Assembly (NCBI RefSeq): GCF_014133895.1
Contig: NC_050728.1
Location: 744,001-808,000, forward strand
From: Torulaspora globosa
Taxonomy: Eukaryota; Ascomycota; Saccharomycetes; Saccharomycetales; Saccharomycetaceae
Direction: 5' to 3'
DNA length: 64,000 nucleotides
The position numbers were made by a program, and so were the translations under genes. Under the pieces are notes generated by a model that did not search any database, was not told the DNA's origin, and saw only the letters and a list, made by a program, of their open reading frames with translations. This document shows, one piece after another, positions 48,836 to 60,256 of this stretch (within the stretch, counting starts at the first letter, position 1; the number at the start of each line of letters is the position of its first letter).

Positions 48836-49109
48836 GCGTAATAATACGTTACGGTATTATTCGTGGGTTCATATGGTTGATCCTGTAATTAGAGCTTGTG
48901 ATAGTTTGTTCAATATTTATTACTAATAAACTATACTTGTATCCTATGGAATCCCCTTCTTTTCCTGAACCTGGGTGGCTCTCTAATAGCTCTCAACTGG
49001 GTCGCTTTTATCTGTTTCATTTTGGACCTCTGTTGGTAATCAGAATAGTGTTTTAGCCACTTACATCTTGTCGAGCCGGTATGTCCAGCTCATACTATCA
49101 CATTCAACA
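48836..49109 (-). mobile_element. LTR-like segment of the Ty3-like element, abutting tRNA-Phe
   Basis: About 265-275 bases lie between the PBS and the tRNA gene. Read on the minus strand, this segment would begin TGTTGAATG (49109) or TGATAGTATG (49100), 5 or 14 bases from the mature tRNA start; Ty3 inserts beside Pol III start sites. The 3' end next to the PBS does not show a clean CA terminus, and no second LTR is seen, so the boundaries are uncertain. Confidence 0.55.
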
Positions 49110-49114
49110 TCTAA

Positions 49115-49208
49115 GCGGATTTAGCTCAGTTGGGAGAGCGCCAGACTGAAGAATAACTTTGGTCAGCAAGTAATCTGGAGGTCCTGTGTTCGATCCACAG
49201 AATTCGCA
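49115..49208 (+). tRNA. tF(GAA): tRNA-Phe (GAA) with a 21-base intron
   Basis: The exons (49115-49151 and 49173-49208) form the yeast tRNA-Phe sequence: GCGGATTTAGCTCAGTTGGG at the 5' end, anticodon GAA at 49148-49150, B box GTTCGATCC and 3' end AATTCGCA. The intron (49152-49172) starts after the purine following the anticodon, the standard position, and can pair with the anticodon (CTTTGGTC region). A T-run at about 49211-49216 terminates Pol III. From memory, S. cerevisiae also has a tRNA-Phe near ATP1 on chromosome II. Confidence 0.98.
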
Positions 49209-49210
49209 AT

Positions 49211-49216
49211 TTTTTT
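49211..49216 (+). terminator. Pol III terminator of tRNA-Phe
   Basis: A T-run starts three bases after the mature 3' end. Confidence 0.8.
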
Positions 49217-49474
49217 ATCTTTTTATTATGGTAGAAGTAGTAAGTGCAGCTTGAGCAACTTAGATTTGATATTTTGTTGAAAACTAACGATGGCCATATT
49301 CATTTGAATAGCATTTCCCGTTGGCATCCCACTGTTTGTGTTTCTTTCAACTAGGCTTTTTTGTTTTACTCTCGATCTTGACGGAAACTGAATGTTGAAA
49401 GCAACTTACTAAATGTAAATATGAAAATAGAAAAATGCATAAAGTCAATACAAAAGTTCAAAATATATAAGGCG

Positions 49475-52400
49475 TTAATTTTTCAAGACAATCTCTTTGA
49501 TAGTACCGCCTCTAATATCAATGTCATCGTCATAACTTCCTTGGATGCTAACTAGAATAAATCTCGTCTTTCTCCACTCTGTGGTATTTATGCTCTCTTC
49601 AAAACAGCACGGGTTGTTGTTCAGCTGCAAGGAATCATAGTCGACGTAAAACTCAGTAATATTACTGGGGAGTAGTTCGATCAGGGATTTGTTGTAGACC
49701 TCTTGAAAATATGGCTCAGAAGGCTCAATTTGCAAATTGTCCACGATCCTTACAAAATGCTTACTGAGTAAGTGCGATTCTTTCAAATTGTCCAGGAAAC
49801 CTTCTATACCATTTGTTTTCCAGCTTAGAATGGCTGCGATATCTTCGTCACAAGCGTCGGTCTCTATCTCTGAAATATCTTCCCCGGCATCCTCGAGTAC
49901 TTCTGAGATTTCCTCATCCTCCTTTGTCAGATCCGCATCAGTTGTCTCAAGAACCTCCGTTAGATTGCTAAAAAGCCTTTCAATTTCAGATGCGTGGGGC
50001 AATATGGCAACGGTCAAATTTTGAGCAGGTCTTTGACCCCAGAGAATGATTCCGCTCTTAATCTCTTGAAAGTTATTCTCTCCGAGATCAATCAGTAGTT
50101 TCGCCGTTTTGTACTTATTAGCCGGCTGCCAATGAGTATAATTATTGCCATCCAGAGCCGAAAATGGAACGTCACCAGGAACCCCAGCGGTTAGATTAGT
50201 TACTTGTTTACTCTCCACAATATTACCTGGCACATTAAGAGCGGGACGGAAGAGAGGCAGAACCAGTTCTTGACCGGGCTTGATGGTGTAATAAGTACCA
50301 AATGCGCTCACAGGCTTATCGCCACCGCCCTCTTCACTATAGTCATTGAAACAATCTTTATGGTGGGTAGTGTTTGGGCCCTCATACCTTGTGATATCTC
50401 TATCACGTATCAAACTTCTATCAGGCACTTTAACTTTAATATCGGCGTCGCCAGACTTATGAACGATGGTTCCGTTGTGATCATCTATAATAATATCGAG
50501 CACCTGGCCCATGTACTTGAAGTTTCTGATGGCAATTCCTCCAGGCAGTAAAGGCATTTCAATAGGGCTAAAACGCAGTAAACGACTGATTTTTTTGGTG
50601 GTTTCATCGACCTCATATGAATATCTCAAACCGGTAAGACCAAATAAAATAGCCTGTAAAAAGCCGCCATTCGCGGTAAGAAAGGGAAATGCTGGCTGCG
50701 TCAGACCATTAGTCAGGAAATTATCATCTGATTGTTCACTAAATTGAGCAAACGGTCCTCTCAAATAGGGCAGAATCGATTTGTAAAGGTAACTTTGAGA
50801 AGAGGAACCATGATTAAGCATACCTGCGGCTGCAGCAACAAACACGGGATAAGTCATTGCGGGACCTGTAGCGGATTGACGCTCAGAGTAGTAATATAGG
50901 TCCTTTATGGCGTTGTTCAAGATAGATTCATCAGTGATGTAACCCAGGGGATAAACCATCAAAGGAACATCTGCTTGCTTGATTTGTATTGAACTGTTCA
51001 TTCCGGAATATTCGAGTGTTATATTCGAACATGATCTTGGAATGTAAATTCTTTTTGAGATATCCATCCATTTTGGATCAACATATTCGCCTAGGTGGTT
51101 ACCTATATCCGTAGCCCACTTCAACATGGTCTTAATACCAGCGTTGGTAAAAGCACCATTATTGATGTGATTGGCAAACTCATCAGGATCCGTTAGGTTG
51201 TAAGTTTCATACTTCCCCAGAGTCTCGTTGAACTTAACGTATGCAGTAAAAAAATCAGCGGCATCTTTAACCATGGGCCAAGTGGTATAACGCAGATAAT
51301 CCTCATCAACACCTTGGGCACCATTCATATAAATGGAGAAAGACGCTAAAGCGATGTCAACATTAACGTGGTATTCGTAATCAATACAGGGTCCTGTTGA
51401 AGTACAATTAGCGTATCTTCCGGAAGTCCAGGGATACACAGCTCCCGGGTAGCCATTTAGTTTGGCATTTTCACGAGCTTGCTGATGGGTGGCATTCCTA
51501 TAGTTGTTGATATTTTTTGCAATGTTCGGGAAAAAAGGTAATAATGCCGGCTGTATCCAGATATCAGCATCCCAAAAGACCATTCCACCGTAGGAATCTG
51601 AGGACAAGCCTGAAACTCCGACAGGTAAACCTCTTTCATCTGATACGTTAAAAGTTCTTGTATTGGCCAACAGATGAAATAATGAAGATCTCGCTGCCAT
51701 TTCTAGCAGTGCATCTGATGGAATTTCAATGAATGCATCATTATATATCCTTTCCCAGGCTTCGGTGTTGGAAGAGATTAGCTCTTCAAATCTCCCACGA
51801 CTGGCAGTAGCTATGGTCGTGGCAAATTCAATGTTTGAGACATCACTGGCACCATTCTTATTAAACTCACTTGACATGATACCAACGTATTTTCTAACAA
51901 CGGCCTTTGGTGAATCTCTTGTTAATCTGACATGAGAAGACTGAGCAACCCGTTCATCATTCGAGTACTCCTGTGCCCAATCAAAAGTGGAGATATTGGA
52001 GCCTGCGGGATCTTGTATAGTGCAAGTGGAGAAAATGGCGGCATTTGATTCAGGCACATTTTCCGGTTCCACGATCATGTAAATTCCATTATTATTTTTG
52101 TCAAACCCTAGATCTTGCAACACGGTTCTCTGAGAAGTGCCAAAGTCCAGGAAGTCATAAACATTCAGATCAATGTGCGGAACTTCAGAAGGCAGCCTAT
52201 CTAAATTTAACGAAATTTCCAAAGAAACCATACCCAGAGAATAGATTTTTTTATGAGTAGCCACTTCGCTCTTCACATTAAGCATGCCTTTTAGCCAATC
52301 GAGCTGTGTGGTAACGACTCCATTGCGCATCGATAAATTCTGGTTGTAATTTGTAACGTCATTGACCGTGACATTTTGAGGATTGAACCATATCGAATCA

Positions 52401-53071
52401 TTAATAGAAAACTGCAAATTCGTCCACTGTGGTATAACAGATATGACTGTACTGTAACCCTTATCGTCCAGCTCTGGAAAGTTTGTCGAGTTCAATTTTT
52501 TTTGCAAACAATAGAAGTCCGACACAAACGCTCCAGCATATCTTCTATTCCTCAAAGGCCAACCGTTATCCAGCGCTCCTGGAATCTCCTCGCCAGAGTT
52601 GGTCCAAAGATTTAGCGCATCCAGCGCGTAGCCAAACCCAACATTCGGGATTCTCGATCCGATGTATCCGTTGGAAACGTAGGGCTGCTTCGAATAGGTG
52701 TTGGGATACATCTTTGTACTGCCTAGAATCATGTTGTCCTCATCGTAGATCGCGTCACCAAAATCGCAAAGCAGCTCGTACAGTTTCCGTGATGCCTTTC
52801 TAGCATTCTCGTTGCGATATAGCGAATGACTTTCTAAGCAAGCTTCTTGGATATACCCTTGCTGATGCTGTAAAACGTTGTTTGAAGTGGCGCTCAGTCC
52901 GCTGACATACGTGAGAAAACTGGAAAAGAACACCAGCATAGCGATAAGCGTGATCATTATGATGGTTAAAAGAAAGTAGAGCAGTTTCTTATCCTTCGAA
53001 CGGTTCTCGAGTGCCGGGGGCGTATGGACCCTACTTCCGGAACTCTCCGACAAATGCTCTCCACCACTCAT
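49475..53071 (-). CDS. ATH1: ATH1, acid trehalase (GH65)
   Basis: The 1198-residue protein (1211 in S. cerevisiae YPR026W) is a type II membrane glycoprotein: short basic N-terminus, one membrane anchor at about 31-53 ([20 protein letters not shown]), then a large luminal region with many N-X-S/T sites. The GH65 fold shows [40 protein letters not shown] near residue 500, [12 protein letters not shown], and [20 protein letters not shown]. The enzyme hydrolyses extracellular or vacuolar trehalose to glucose. A strongly acidic segment at about 1040-1080 (around [20 protein letters not shown]) sits in the C-terminal domain. Confidence 0.95.
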   Translation of the reverse strand: MSGGEHLSESSGSRVHTPPALENRSKDKKLLYFLLTIIMITLIAMLVFFSSFLTYVSGLSATSNNVLQHQQGYIQEACLESHSLYRNENARKASRKLYELLCDFGDAIYDEDNMILGSTKMYPNTYSKQPYVSNGYIGSRIPNVGFGYALDALNLWTNSGEEIPGALDNGWPLRNRRYAGAFVSDFYCLQKKLNSTNFPELDDKGYSTVISVIPQWTNLQFSINDSIWFNPQNVTVNDVTNYNQNLSMRNGVVTTQLDWLKGMLNVKSEVATHKKIYSLGMVSLEISLNLDRLPSEVPHIDLNVYDFLDFGTSQRTVLQDLGFDKNNNGIYMIVEPENVPESNAAIFSTCTIQDPAGSNISTFDWAQEYSNDERVAQSSHVRLTRDSPKAVVRKYVGIMSSEFNKNGASDVSNIEFATTIATASRGRFEELISSNTEAWERIYNDAFIEIPSDALLEMAARSSLFHLLANTRTFNVSDERGLPVGVSGLSSDSYGGMVFWDADIWIQPALLPFFPNIAKNINNYRNATHQQARENAKLNGYPGAVYPWTSGRYANCTSTGPCIDYEYHVNVDIALASFSIYMNGAQGVDEDYLRYTTWPMVKDAADFFTAYVKFNETLGKYETYNLTDPDEFANHINNGAFTNAGIKTMLKWATDIGNHLGEYVDPKWMDISKRIYIPRSCSNITLEYSGMNSSIQIKQADVPLMVYPLGYITDESILNNAIKDLYYYSERQSATGPAMTYPVFVAAAAGMLNHGSSSQSYLYKSILPYLRGPFAQFSEQSDDNFLTNGLTQPAFPFLTANGGFLQAILFGLTGLRYSYEVDETTKKISRLLRFSPIEMPLLPGGIAIRNFKYMGQVLDIIIDDHNGTIVHKSGDADIKVKVPDRSLIRDRDITRYEGPNTTHHKDCFNDYSEEGGGDKPVSAFGTYYTIKPGQELVLPLFRPALNVPGNIVESKQVTNLTAGVPGDVPFSALDGNNYTHWQPANKYKTAKLLIDLGENNFQEIKSGIILWGQRPAQNLTVAILPHASEIERLFSNLTEVLETTDADLTKEDEEISEVLEDAGEDISEIETDACDEDIAAILSWKTNGIEGFLDNLKESHLLSKHFVRIVDNLQIEPSEPYFQEVYNKSLIELLPSNITEFYVDYDSLQLNNNPCCFEESINTTEWRKTRFILVSIQGSYDDDIDIRGGTIKEIVLKN

Positions 53072-54136
53072 GCTGAAATGAAATGCAAATAAATATCCAT
53101 GTAGCTCGATTCGAGTAGCAGATTCCCGCCGCTTGCTAAGGGAAATCTGAACCTAGTTTCCCTACCTCGAGCTCGCCGCCCCGTAGTATATACTGTAGAT
53201 GTTAGTCCGAGAAACAGCACGCGGCGCGTTCACCCCAGTTCTTTTGCGGTCTGGAAAACAGAAGCAATGACCGATCTTTTGAATCCCTCAGTATAAGAAA
53301 TCTGATACGGCCAGCTTGTAGTAGTAACTCTCAGCTATTCGCATCAGGAGAATGTGAGGTTTGCCTGTGTATCTCTAGCGCAAGTCATATATATATATAT
53401 ATAACTTATTATTTATATACCATCAGCGGCAAAACAAACGAGCCCCTATCAAAACACATCACTAGAAACGGCGATCGAGCCTCATCTCAAGATGCGGGTA
53501 ACGAAACGCACGATTTGGACCAATCAAATCCCACGTTTGATTCTTTTCCGTTTTAGGAAAGATCTCGGGCTCCTGAATTTGAGATCACTCTGAACGAATA
53601 AATCGTGAATCACGAACCAATTCGCTTCCGAGTTTTTTCCACTTGAAAAATTAGAATACAATACGCCAACAGCAGCACAGTTTCTTACTGTATACGCCCT
53701 GCCTATGGTACTGACCTGTAGGAGTCCTTTCTTTCATACCCAATCTCTTGCCGTAACCTCTCTCTCCAATTGATTTTTCTTTAAATCAACCTACCTCCTT
53801 TCTTGTGGGAACTGGTTCACATCTCTTAGTCTCATTAGGATAGATTCATCTCATCAAGACGGGAGGAAATTAGATTAAAGTAGTTATTAAGGACAACAAG
53901 ACAGGTTTCGAATCCAATTGTTTCTTTGAATCGCATTAACACTACTTTTAGTTGAATTTTTTGGTTTTTTTTGGGTCCTATTCATCAATTCTTATATATT
54001 CTGAAAGAAACAAAGAAACAAAGAGCGATCATTGCATTCTCTTTTAATTCGATTGGTGTCCTGTTATTATTACTGAGTGTTTCGGAAAAAACAACTGCCT
54101 TTTAATCACAGAAATTTCCTTACTGAAAGAACAATA
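53072..54136. promoter_or_regulatory. Long divergent promoter between ATH1 and ATP1
   Basis: This 1065-bp region contains no gene. Sites seen are: an STRE-type CCCCT at 53443-53447, an alternating AT run at 53387-53403, a Reb1-type CGGGTAA at 53495-53501, and CCAAT boxes at 53520-53524 and 53617-53621 (and 53766-53770) that suit Hap2/3/4/5 control of ATP1. Pyrimidine- and purine-rich stretches precede ATP1. Confidence 0.55.
53520..53621 (+). promoter_or_regulatory. CCAAT boxes upstream of ATP1
   Basis: CCAAT at 53520-53524 and 53617-53621 lie about 515-615 bp upstream of the ATP1 start. Respiratory genes of yeasts, including ATP1, are commonly under the CCAAT-binding Hap complex; function at this distance is inference. 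Confidence 0.4.
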
Positions 54137-55777
54137 ATGTTGGCTCGTACTGCTGCTATTCGTTCTGTTACTAGATCCTTTGTCAACGTGGCTAGAGTTG
54201 CCAGAGTTGCTAGACCGGCTACCATCATCGCTGGTAGAAGGTATGCCACTGCCAAGGCTCAACCAACCGAAGTGTCGTCTATTCTTGAAGAGAGAATCAG
54301 AGGCGTTTCTGAGGAGGCTAACTTGAACGAGACTGGTAGGGTTTTGGCCGTTGGTGATGGTATCGCCCGTGTTTTCGGTTTGAACAACATTCAAGCTGAA
54401 GAATTGGTCGAGTTCTCCTCTGGTGTCAAGGGTATGGCCCTTAACTTGGAACCTGGTCAAGTTGGTATTGTGCTTTTCGGTTCCGACAGATTGGTCAAGG
54501 AAGGTGAATTGGTCAAGAGAACTGGTAAGATTGTGGATGTTCCGGTCGGTCCAGAATTGTTGGGTAGAGTTGTCGACGCTCTAGGTAACCCAATCGACGG
54601 TAAGGGCCCAATCAAGGCTTCTGGCCGTACTAGAGCTCAAGTCAAGGCTCCAGGTATCTTGCCAAGAAGATCTGTCCACGAGCCAGTGCAAACCGGTTTG
54701 AAGGCTGTTGACGCTTTGGTGCCAATCGGTAGAGGTCAAAGAGAACTGATCATCGGTGACCGTCAGACTGGTAAGACCGCCGTCGCTCTGGACACCATTT
54801 TGAACCAAAAGAGATGGAACGACGGTTCTGACGAATCCAAGAAGTTGTACTGTGTCTACGTCGCCATTGGTCAAAAGAGATCCACCGTGGCTCAATTGGT
54901 TCAAACCTTGGAAGCACACGACGCTTTGAAATACTCCATCATCGTGGCTGCCACCGCTTCCGAGGCTGCTCCTCTACAATACTTGGCTCCATTCACCGCT
55001 GCCTCCATTGGTGAATGGTTCAGAGACAACGGTAAGCACGCCTTGATCGTCTACGACGATTTGTCTAAGCAAGCTGTTGCCTACCGTCAACTATCTCTAT
55101 TGTTGAGAAGACCTCCAGGCCGTGAAGCTTACCCTGGTGATGTCTTCTACTTGCATTCCAGATTGTTGGAAAGAGCCGCCAAGATGTCTGAAAAGGAAGG
55201 TGCCGGTTCCCTGACCGCTTTGCCAGTCATTGAAACTCAAGGTGGTGATGTTTCTGCTTATATTCCAACTAACGTCATCTCCATTACTGACGGTCAAATT
55301 TTCTTGGAAGCTGAATTGTTCTACAAGGGTATCAGACCAGCCATTAACGTCGGTCTTTCTGTCTCCAGAGTTGGTTCTGCTGCTCAAGTGAAGGCTTTGA
55401 AGCAAGTCGCTGGTTCTTTGAAGCTGTTCTTGGCTCAATACAGAGAAGTCGCTGCTTTCGCTCAATTCGGTTCCGACTTGGATGCTTCCACCAAGCAAAT
55501 TTTGACCAGAGGTGAGAGATTGACTCAATTGTTGAAACAAAGCCAGTACGCTCCATTGGCCGCCGAAGAACAAGTGCCATTGATTTACGCTGGTGTCAAC
55601 GGTTACATCGATGGTATTGAATTGTCCAGAGTTGCTGAGTTCGAATCCTCCTTCTTGGCTTACTTGAAGGCCAACCACGAAGACATTCTAAGCTCCATCA
55701 GAGAAAAGGGTGAATTGCCAAAGGATTTGTTGGAAAAATTGAAATCTGCTACTGAATCTTTTGTTGCCACTTTTTAG
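54137..55777 (+). CDS. ATP1: ATP1, alpha subunit of mitochondrial F1F0 ATP synthase
   Basis: From the ATG at 54137 the protein has 546 residues (545 in S. cerevisiae YBL099W). The first 30 or so residues ([20 protein letters not shown]) are a mitochondrial presequence. The F1-alpha domain is complete: N-terminal beta barrel, the P-loop [28 protein letters not shown], and the alpha/beta signature [14 protein letters not shown]. Codon use is strikingly biased (AAG, TTG, GGT, GCT, GAA), as for highly expressed yeast genes and unlike its neighbours. The frame upstream of this ATG is open but has no other ATG. Alpha subunits alternate with beta in F1 and bind nucleotide without catalysis. Confidence 0.98.
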   Translation: MLARTAAIRSVTRSFVNVARVARVARPATIIAGRRYATAKAQPTEVSSILEERIRGVSEEANLNETGRVLAVGDGIARVFGLNNIQAEELVEFSSGVKGMALNLEPGQVGIVLFGSDRLVKEGELVKRTGKIVDVPVGPELLGRVVDALGNPIDGKGPIKASGRTRAQVKAPGILPRRSVHEPVQTGLKAVDALVPIGRGQRELIIGDRQTGKTAVALDTILNQKRWNDGSDESKKLYCVYVAIGQKRSTVAQLVQTLEAHDALKYSIIVAATASEAAPLQYLAPFTAASIGEWFRDNGKHALIVYDDLSKQAVAYRQLSLLLRRPPGREAYPGDVFYLHSRLLERAAKMSEKEGAGSLTALPVIETQGGDVSAYIPTNVISITDGQIFLEAELFYKGIRPAINVGLSVSRVGSAAQVKALKQVAGSLKLFLAQYREVAAFAQFGSDLDASTKQILTRGERLTQLLKQSQYAPLAAEEQVPLIYAGVNGYIDGIELSRVAEFESSFLAYLKANHEDILSSIREKGELPKDLLEKLKSATESFVATF

Positions 55778-56052
55778 GACTTTCAGTATTCCTGTCCAAA
55801 AAGCTTTTCACGAGAATATAAGAAATAAACAAGATTCCTTGATTTTAACGATTATATAGTATACTGTAATCTGTCAAGATTATTAAGACGCTTAAAAATG
55901 CTTATCCAGCTTCTTAACTCTAGTCTGAATTTTTCTTCTATGAACTCTCTTGCAGCTCGCTTGATTTATATTCGGTGACTTCAACTAACCTACAATTGAA
56001 TCTCTCAATTTAGGCCCTTAACGAGCTAGAACATAAGTTGTCCTCACTATCA

Positions 56053-57147
56053 ATGACTTCGATACGTCAGCAAACCCCAGTTTCTGATGGCAAGGCATCG
56101 AAGGACAGTTCGACGGAAAAGCCATCTAATTATAAGAGACTAAGTGACGATGACTTATTCAGACACTCATCACAGTATCGTTTTTGGTCATTCACCCCAG
56201 AACAACTTGAGCAGAAAAGGATACAAGTGAACGCACAGGCTGTTCAATCGATTGAAGAAGATTTACGCAACTTTGTGGCCGATAATAAGACTGATCTAAA
56301 TGAAGAAGAGATTAAAACCATCGAAATGAAAGCTGTTCCGGTGACGGCTGAAGAGGAACTTAAATTGATCAATTTATATGCCAAGAAGGTTCAAATGATA
56401 GCTCAAAGACTGAATTTACCGACGGAGATTGTAGCCACCTCCATCACATTTTTCAGAAGATTCTACTTGGAGAACTCGGTGCACAAGTTCGAACCCAAGG
56501 CGATAGTGCTCACAACCATCTTTCTGGCCTGTAAATCGGATAACTACTTCATCGGTATCGACTCTTTCTGCGAAAAGACCAGAGGATCGAAAGAGCAAAT
56601 CCTAAAGTATGAATTTCCTCTTCTGGAGAGTTTGAAATTCTCATTATTCAATCATCATCCATACAGGCCCTTACATGGCTTCTTCCTGGACATTCAAGCT
56701 GTTCTACATGGTAAAGTGGATCTCAGTTATATGGGTCACATCTATGACAGGTGCAAAAAGCGCATAACGGAGGCCTTATTAACAGATGCCGTATATTTCT
56801 ACTCGCCACCACAAATAACATTATCCGCGCTTATGATCGAGGACGAAGCACTTACGACAAGATACCTGGAGCTGAAGTTTCATGGCAACAATCCAGACAG
56901 CAGTGCTGACGAACAGAAGACCATATCGCAAGATATCAGTATTTCACTTGAGAAGTTAATGACTCTCATAAGAGACTGCAAAAAAATTATCGAACAATCC
57001 ACAAACACTTCTGTAGAGGAAGCAAAATCCATTGCAGCAAGGTTGTATTTTTGTCAGAATCCTGAAGATCTCTTGAAGAAACTAAAGAAGAGGAAGCACG
57101 ACGAGCAAGACTCGCCCAGAGCAGAAAAAAAAACCAGGGTCGAGTAG
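56053..57147 (+). CDS. CCL1: CCL1, cyclin H of TFIIH kinase
   Basis: The protein has 364 residues from the ATG at 56053 (393 in S. cerevisiae YPR025C). After NYKRLSDDDLFRHSSQYRFW comes the cyclin box with EEELKLINLYAKKVQMIAQR, LPTEIVATSITFFRRFYLEN and TTIFLACKSDNYFIGIDSF. The second repeat holds FSLFNHHPYRPLHGFFLDIQ, MGHIYDRCKKRITEALLTDA and YFYSPPQITLSALMIEDEAL. The C-terminus is basic (KKLKKRKHDE). Ccl1 activates Kin28 in TFIIH for phosphorylation of the RNA polymerase II CTD. The order ATP1-CCL1-YME1-BNA4 is an interleaving of YBL099W, YPR025C, YPR024W and YBL098W. Confidence 0.95.
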   Translation: MTSIRQQTPVSDGKASKDSSTEKPSNYKRLSDDDLFRHSSQYRFWSFTPEQLEQKRIQVNAQAVQSIEEDLRNFVADNKTDLNEEEIKTIEMKAVPVTAEEELKLINLYAKKVQMIAQRLNLPTEIVATSITFFRRFYLENSVHKFEPKAIVLTTIFLACKSDNYFIGIDSFCEKTRGSKEQILKYEFPLLESLKFSLFNHHPYRPLHGFFLDIQAVLHGKVDLSYMGHIYDRCKKRITEALLTDAVYFYSPPQITLSALMIEDEALTTRYLELKFHGNNPDSSADEQKTISQDISISLEKLMTLIRDCKKIIEQSTNTSVEEAKSIAARLYFCQNPEDLLKKLKKRKHDEQDSPRAEKKTRVE

Positions 57148-57401
57148 CCTGGCTGATTATGGATTCGATCGATACGTTGCATTCAAGATGTAGCATGGCG
57201 CTGCTTCGCTGATATAGAGGAAAACCACTTCCAGTAAATGCATATTTCAGTTACCTTCATGTATTTATTTACATAGTGATGCTGTTGTTTATTTACACCT
57301 ACTCTGCTGGGTAGTTATGTGTATGTGCTTTGTGGATTATTAACTGATTGCCCACGAATTTATAACAGAATTTCCATCCTTCCTGTTTATAACCAGTTTG
57401 T

Positions 57402-59657
57402 TCATGACGCGCCGAGCAAAGCTGGTCTCTTCGGTTTGTCCCCACCGATATCTTTACGTTCATCGCTGTCCGGTCCTTCGACCACTAAGTTCGTCGTTGC
57501 CTTCAGTTTATTCAATTTCTCGCCTTTGCATACCTTTTCGATTTCCTTGGCGTCCAATGTTTCGTACTCTATCAGACCTTCTGCTAGTCTATGCAACTCA
57601 ACGCTCTTCTCAGTCAGGAGCTTGCGCGTCCTTTCTTCCGACTGCTTCAACAGATCTAGGACTTCTTTATCAGCGATATCGCGGATCTTATCAGACCAGG
57701 ATTCCCACTTATCTGCCAAATTGACTGGGCCAACCTGCTCTCCCATACCGTACTGAGTAACCATAGCTCTAGCCGTCCCAGTGGCGCTTTGCAGGTCTGA
57801 TCCACAACCACTAGTTGTGTTATCTTTACCATATATCAGCTCTTCTGCTATTTTACCTCCCATGCAGACATCTAAACGAGCGAGACATTCCTTCTTAGTG
57901 ATGTCTACTTTGTCCATTTCAGGTAACTGGAAAGTGATACCCAGAGCTCTGCCTCTAGGGAGGATAGTTGCCTTGTACAACGGTGTGGCGCCAGCAGAAT
58001 ACATGGCCATAATCGCATGACCAGCTTCATGAAAAGCAGTTGCTCTCCTGGCAGCGTCAGTCAAAACCATAGTCTTTCTCTCAGCGCCCATCAAAATCTT
58101 GTCCTTAGCCCATTCGAAGTGCTGCATATCGACGGCGATAGCATTCTTTTGACATGCATAGACAGCAGCCTGATTGACCAAGTTGGCCAACTCCGCACCA
58201 GACAAACCGGGAGTTCCACGAGCAATAATGGTAGGATCGACATCTGCAGCCATAGTTATCTTCTTCATATGATGCTTCAAGATATCTGCACGTCCACGAA
58301 CATCTGGCAAGTCTACATTTACCACTTTGTCGAATCTGCCAGGCCTTGTGAGTGCTTTATCAAGCGATTCAGGGAAATTTGTGGCACCAATGATGATAAT
58401 TCCAGAGGTTTGGGAAAAACCGTCCAACTCAACCAGGAGCTGATTGAGAGTTTGCTTGGCGTATGCTTGGTCTTTTGGATTACGCTTACCACCAATAGCA
58501 TCCAATTCATCAATGAAAACGATGGCTGGCGCGCGGGCCCTGGCCTGCGTGAAGAGATCACGCACACGTTTTGCTCCGACGCCAACATACACCTCATCAA
58601 ACTCCGAGCCTGACATGAAGAAGAAGTCCACTCCTGCCTCACCGGCAGTTGCTCTGGCCAACAAAGTCTTACCTGTACCTGGGGGACCGGTCAAAAGAAC
58701 TCCCTTAGGTAGCGTGCCCCCCAGTGACTCGTACTTGGCGGGGTCCTTGAGGAAATCAACAATTTCCTCAAGCTCAGCGCGTGCCTCGTCACAACCGCGC
58801 ACATCATCAAACTTAACATTGGTCTTAGCGACGTCAACCGACTTGTCGGCGACTTCCGAAGACTTCAACAAAGTAGTGTTTTCGCTAACGTATTTGAATG
58901 CCTCCGAGACCCCGTACGTCAGCAGCCCGAAGATCACCAACCATTTAATCCAGCGAGAGACGATTGCAAACGTCGATTCTGTTACAACGACGTGCAACGG
59001 CTCCTTTCTCGACCCGTAAGAGGGCGAGTACAGAGAGGGGAAAGTGCCATGATAAGCAGATGAACTAACCGAAGAAGACGCCAACGAAGGGTTCACTGCA
59101 CCGGCAGAACTGGCTGTTAAGAGCGTCTGTCTCACAGCATCTGCTTCGGAATGTCTTCCTATCCTCTGCAACGCCTCCATATACAATTCCGAACACTCCG
59201 GAGACGACGCAATCCCCGGAGTTTCAAATCTAGAGACCACATACTGAGGATAGTTAGACCGCAGCAGCAGCCTATAGAAAGCTGCCTGTGCTTCTGGGTT
59301 GGTAAGATCCTTGTTGGCCTCCTGCTCCTTTGTTGCTAGGATAGCATGTGACACACTCTGAGCTGCGGTTGCGGAGCTGGCAGCTGAACCCAAAGGCACC
59401 GAACCTGCCTTGACGGCACCTCTCGTCACATCCGATGCATCTTTATCGCCTCCGGATCCGTTTTCTCCCTTTTCGTCAATGTTTTTGACATAAAACCGAC
59501 GACTATTCACTATGCTACCCTGTAAATTCAAAATCCTTTCTTGACGACGACTCACTCTAGACAACAGAGCGACTCCAATTACCGGCGACCGACGTCCCAG
59601 CATGCTAACCACCCCATTTCTCGCAACAGAAGAAGTCAGCAGGTTAATCAGACTCAT
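57402..59657 (-). CDS. YME1: YME1, i-AAA metalloprotease of the mitochondrial inner membrane
   Basis: From the ATG at 59657 the protein has 751 residues (747 in S. cerevisiae YPR024W). A presequence-like N-terminus ([15 protein letters not shown]) precedes one membrane helix at about 237-255 ([16 protein letters not shown]). The AAA domain has Walker A GPPGTGKT (324-331), the pore loop region DEVYVGVGA and Walker [14 protein letters not shown]. The M41 zinc protease motif HEAGH is at about 543-547. The catalytic side faces the intermembrane space. Yme1 degrades unassembled and excess proteins and small Tims. All key residues are present. Confidence 0.97.
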   Translation of the reverse strand: MSLINLLTSSVARNGVVSMLGRRSPVIGVALLSRVSRRQERILNLQGSIVNSRRFYVKNIDEKGENGSGGDKDASDVTRGAVKAGSVPLGSAASSATAAQSVSHAILATKEQEANKDLTNPEAQAAFYRLLLRSNYPQYVVSRFETPGIASSPECSELYMEALQRIGRHSEADAVRQTLLTASSAGAVNPSLASSSVSSSAYHGTFPSLYSPSYGSRKEPLHVVVTESTFAIVSRWIKWLVIFGLLTYGVSEAFKYVSENTTLLKSSEVADKSVDVAKTNVKFDDVRGCDEARAELEEIVDFLKDPAKYESLGGTLPKGVLLTGPPGTGKTLLARATAGEAGVDFFFMSGSEFDEVYVGVGAKRVRDLFTQARARAPAIVFIDELDAIGGKRNPKDQAYAKQTLNQLLVELDGFSQTSGIIIIGATNFPESLDKALTRPGRFDKVVNVDLPDVRGRADILKHHMKKITMAADVDPTIIARGTPGLSGAELANLVNQAAVYACQKNAIAVDMQHFEWAKDKILMGAERKTMVLTDAARRATAFHEAGHAIMAMYSAGATPLYKATILPRGRALGITFQLPEMDKVDITKKECLARLDVCMGGKIAEELIYGKDNTTSGCGSDLQSATGTARAMVTQYGMGEQVGPVNLADKWESWSDKIRDIADKEVLDLLKQSEERTRKLLTEKSVELHRLAEGLIEYETLDAKEIEKVCKGEKLNKLKATTNLVVEGPDSDERKDIGGDKPKRPALLGAS

Positions 59658-60256
59658 TTTTGGTCTCTCAAAGGCTAGATAAAGCGACCAATATGTCAAT
59701 ACTCTCACAGAACAAGCGATCTAGTCGGAGCAAGTCAGATCTGACCACATGTTGAAGACGTCGATAAGTTAACTTCATCGGTTTAATCTAGGTTTGCTGG
59801 CAGGTGGCAAGAATCCCGACGAACCTCGGAAGTCATAATACGTCACCTTGTACGTAATGACTATCCACATACAAAGTGCGACATTCCAAGAGAAGCCTGG
59901 TCTTTGAGAAGGCATTGTAATGCCCAGGAGGGCTCAGAAAGCGATTGAAGTATTAGCCTGAGGCACCTGGTTCCTGGAGCCATTTTGAGCGAAGGAGAAA
60001 AAAAAATTGCTTAAAACTGCTCTTTTTGCCTTCGTATACCGTAGGACAATTTCCAGATTGGAGAATTCAGCTCCAGAACAGCGAAATGGATCTCGGGTGG
60101 CATTGCTGGCTATCGGGTTTTTCTGTCGCCACAGTAATTACTGTCGTCGTCTGACGCAACCAATTTTTCATCTACATTATGGCGAAAATCACCAACTTGA
60201 CTGCACTATCTACTGGTCGACTAACAGCCAAGAAGGCATTGAAAGGTCTGGTAGCT
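59658..60256. promoter_or_regulatory. Divergent promoter between YME1 and BNA4
   Basis: No independent gene is seen in these 599 bases. GGTGGCAAG at 59802-59810 differs by one base from the Rpn4/PACE element GGTGGCAAA and lies about 150 bp upstream of YME1. An in-frame ATG at 60179 could extend BNA4. Confidence 0.4.

Noticed and set aside
53905..53925. GGTTTCGAATCC resembling a tRNA B box
   Set aside because: It has an extra T against the consensus, and no A box, cloverleaf or T-run fits around it.
54060..54095. TTTCGGAAA near ATP1 as a centromere CDEIII core
   Set aside because: There is no RTCACRTG element with an AT-rich CDEII of the right length next to it, and the rest of the CDEIII consensus is missing.
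58017..58613. 198-codon plus-strand frame over YME1
   Set aside because: Antisense shadow of the AAA domain codons of YME1.
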